Below, in pieces: positions 42,706-43,842 of a stretch of DNA of 43,842 bases. This DNA is from Gammaproteobacteria bacterium (GTDB lineage: Bacteria > Pseudomonadota > Gammaproteobacteria > DSM-16500). Numbering within the stretch: the stretch's first letter is position 1; every line of letters begins with the position of its first letter. A program made the translations under genes and the position numbers. Under the pieces are notes generated by a model. The model worked only from the letters and a program-made list of their open reading frames with translations, was not told the origin of the DNA and searched no databases. The DNA is taken from positions 1 to 43,842 of the forward strand of contig JABDDA010000006.1 in NCBI GenBank assembly GCA_013287845.1, given 5' to 3'.

Positions 42706-43713
42706 TTAAGTAGTTTCCATTTGCTTCACAATCAATTGCACACGCCGCGTTCCGCGAAATTCGTTAACATCAAGACTATACACCGCGTGTATTTTTTGAC
42801 AACGATGATTCGGCCACTGATTAATATCAACATTAAACATAATTGCATCTATCATTTGTTTGTCATTCGCTAAAACCATTTTTAAATGTTTATTCCCCAC
42901 GATGCGTTGATCAATGAGTGTAAAAATACCATCAAATAACGGCTCAGGAAACCCTTGTCCCCACGGCCCCGCTTCATGCAATTTTAGCGCTAATTCTAAT
43001 GTTATTTGATCGGACGATAATTCACCGTCTGTCCACACGCAATGATCTAATATTTCTTTATTCACACGTTTTGAAATCATGTCAGAAAAAAGTTGCGAAA
43101 ATTTTTCGAAATCTTTTTTCAAAATACTTAAACCTGCTGCCATGGCATGTCCTCCAAATTTTTGAATTAAATCGGGAGAATGTGTTGCAACATCCGCTAA
43201 GACATCACGAATATGCACGCCTGAAATAGAACGCGCGGAACCTTTTAATTCATTTTCATTTGCTAATGCAAATGCAATCACAGGGCGATGAAAACGATCT
43301 TTAATGCGCGATGCTAAAATACCAATAACACCTTGATGCCATGCTTTATCAAATAAACAAATTCCATCGGGAATATTTTCTGATGAAGGATGAAATGTTT
43401 TTAAAATTTCAAACGCTTGATCTTGCATTTCACTTTCAATGTGACGACGTTCTTCATTCAATGCATTTAAACGTTTTGCAAATTCGCGCGCTTCTTCTAA
43501 ATTATCTGTTAATAAACATTCAATGCCTAATGACATATCTTCTAATCGTCCTGCTGCATTTAAACGTGGGCCGATTGAAAAACCTAAATCAGCTGCAACC
43601 ATTTGCGCGGGATTTCGTCCTGCGATTTCTAATAATGCAGTAATACCTGCAATACATTTTCCTGCACGAATACGACGCAATCCTTGATGCACTAAAATAC
43701 GATCATTGTGACG
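42706..43713 (-). CDS. recJ: Single-stranded-DNA exonuclease RecJ, C-terminal part
   Basis: 5'-3' ssDNA exonuclease for recombination and mismatch repair. The frame reads HNDRILVHQGLRRIRAGKC then GFSIGPRLNAAGRLEDMSLGIECLL (DHHA1 region), GVIGILASRIKDRFHRPVIAF and KFGGHAMAAGLSI, and continues through the OB-fold end. About 330 residues remain of an expected ~560-580; the N-terminal DHH domain is missing on this strand because the sequence flips at about 43700. The GTG at 43692 is not the true start. Confidence 0.9.
   Translation of the reverse strand, partial: RHNDRILVHQGLRRIRAGKCIAGITALLEIAGRNPAQMVAADLGFSIGPRLNAAGRLEDMSLGIECLLTDNLEEAREFAKRLNALNEERRHIESEMQDQAFEILKTFHPSSENIPDGICLFDKAWHQGVIGILASRIKDRFHRPVIAFALANENELKGSARSISGVHIRDVLADVATHSPDLIQKFGGHAMAAGLSILKKDFEKFSQLFSDMISKRVNKEILDHCVWTDGELSSDQITLELALKLHEAGPWGQGFPEPLFDGIFTLIDQRIVGNKHLKMVLANDKQMIDAIMFNVDINQWPNHRCQKIHAVYSLDVNEFRGTRRVQLIVKQMETT
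43700..43713. other. Inverted (fold-back) junction inside recJ
   Basis: GATCATTGTGAC belongs to both pieces: on the minus strand it codes the HND of HNDRILV, on the plus strand IIVT of the DHH domain. The DHH-domain piece thus continues in the wrong orientation, with the residues between VNPN and HNDRI skipped. It mirrors the left-end junction at 371-382. Confidence 0.6.
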
Positions 43714-43842
43714 GTGGATAATGGTATTTCAAATCACGCCGGTGTAAATGCAGCAAAAGAAAAAGGCATTCAAGTGATTATTACAGATCATCACTTACCG
43801 GGTGAATCCTTGCCGCTTGCAGATGCAATTGTGAATCCGAAT
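43702..43842 (+). CDS. recJ: RecJ fragment with DHH motif (inverted)
   Basis: 47 codons: IIVTVDNGISNHAGV and VIITDHHLPGE, the DHH phosphoesterase motif of RecJ, ending DAIVNPN at the window edge. In an intact recJ this piece lies upstream of the minus-strand part, on the same strand. Here it is inverted and open at the window end. Confidence 0.85.
   Translation, partial: MIVTVDNGISNHAGVNAAKEKGIQVIITDHHLPGESLPLADAIVNPN

Overview
The window is AT-rich DNA from a gammaproteobacterium. The best fit is Legionellales (Coxiella/Legionella/Berkiella-like, host-associated). The reasons are: the core block cinA, recA, recX, alaS, lysC, csrA, tRNA-Ser, tRNA-Arg is in a Legionella/Coxiella-like order; sua5-scpA-scpB-rluB are clustered; and between the housekeeping genes lie large ankyrin proteins, a YopT-like protease candidate and Ala-rich membrane or low-complexity proteins of the kind seen as Dot/Icm effectors. 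No secretion-system gene lies inside the window, so effector status is inference.

Layout. 1-590: two pieces of one PaaK-like adenylating enzyme in opposite orientation, joined head-on. 585-3065: amidase and peptide deformylase (minus), divergent dtd (plus). 3071-4136: a dispersed repeat, an Ala-rich unknown protein and its promoter. 4137-6847: parB (plus) converging on pabB-pabA (minus). 6848-7317: a gene-free stretch filled by a nested palindromic MITE-like element. 7318-11206: murF, a Rickettsia-type isocitrate dehydrogenase and a predicted C58-like cysteine protease. 11221-14677: sua5 (minus), a second MITE-like element, scpA-scpB-rluB. 14711-17811: mutS (minus) and divergent cinA/pncC. 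17867-20257: an Ala-rich multi-pass membrane protein placed between cinA and recA. 20515-27117: recA, recX, alaS, lysC, csrA and three tRNA genes. 27186-27847: a higA remnant and a RelE/HigB-type toxin-antitoxin pair. 28006-38718: a small exported protein and two tandem paralogous ankyrin giants. 38782-43713: tgt overlapping a GT4 glycosyltransferase, a DUF945/YdgA-like protein and recJ. 43702-43842: another piece of recJ in the opposite orientation.

The most interesting signal is regulatory. Two CTTAAG-N5-CTTAAG direct repeats, matching the PmrA box form YTTAAK-N5-YTTAAK, sit upstream of the candidate effector genes (20374-20390 and 28945-28961). Together with the paralogous ankyrin pair and the C58-like protease, this suggests a PmrA-controlled virulence set scattered among housekeeping genes. 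Also notable: hairpin repeats whose arms covary and whose loop is flipped between copies; an isocitrate dehydrogenase with NAD-type cofactor residues; a tgt with an unusual base-pocket motif, translationally coupled to a glycosyltransferase; and fold-back junctions at both window ends that look like amplification or assembly chimeras.
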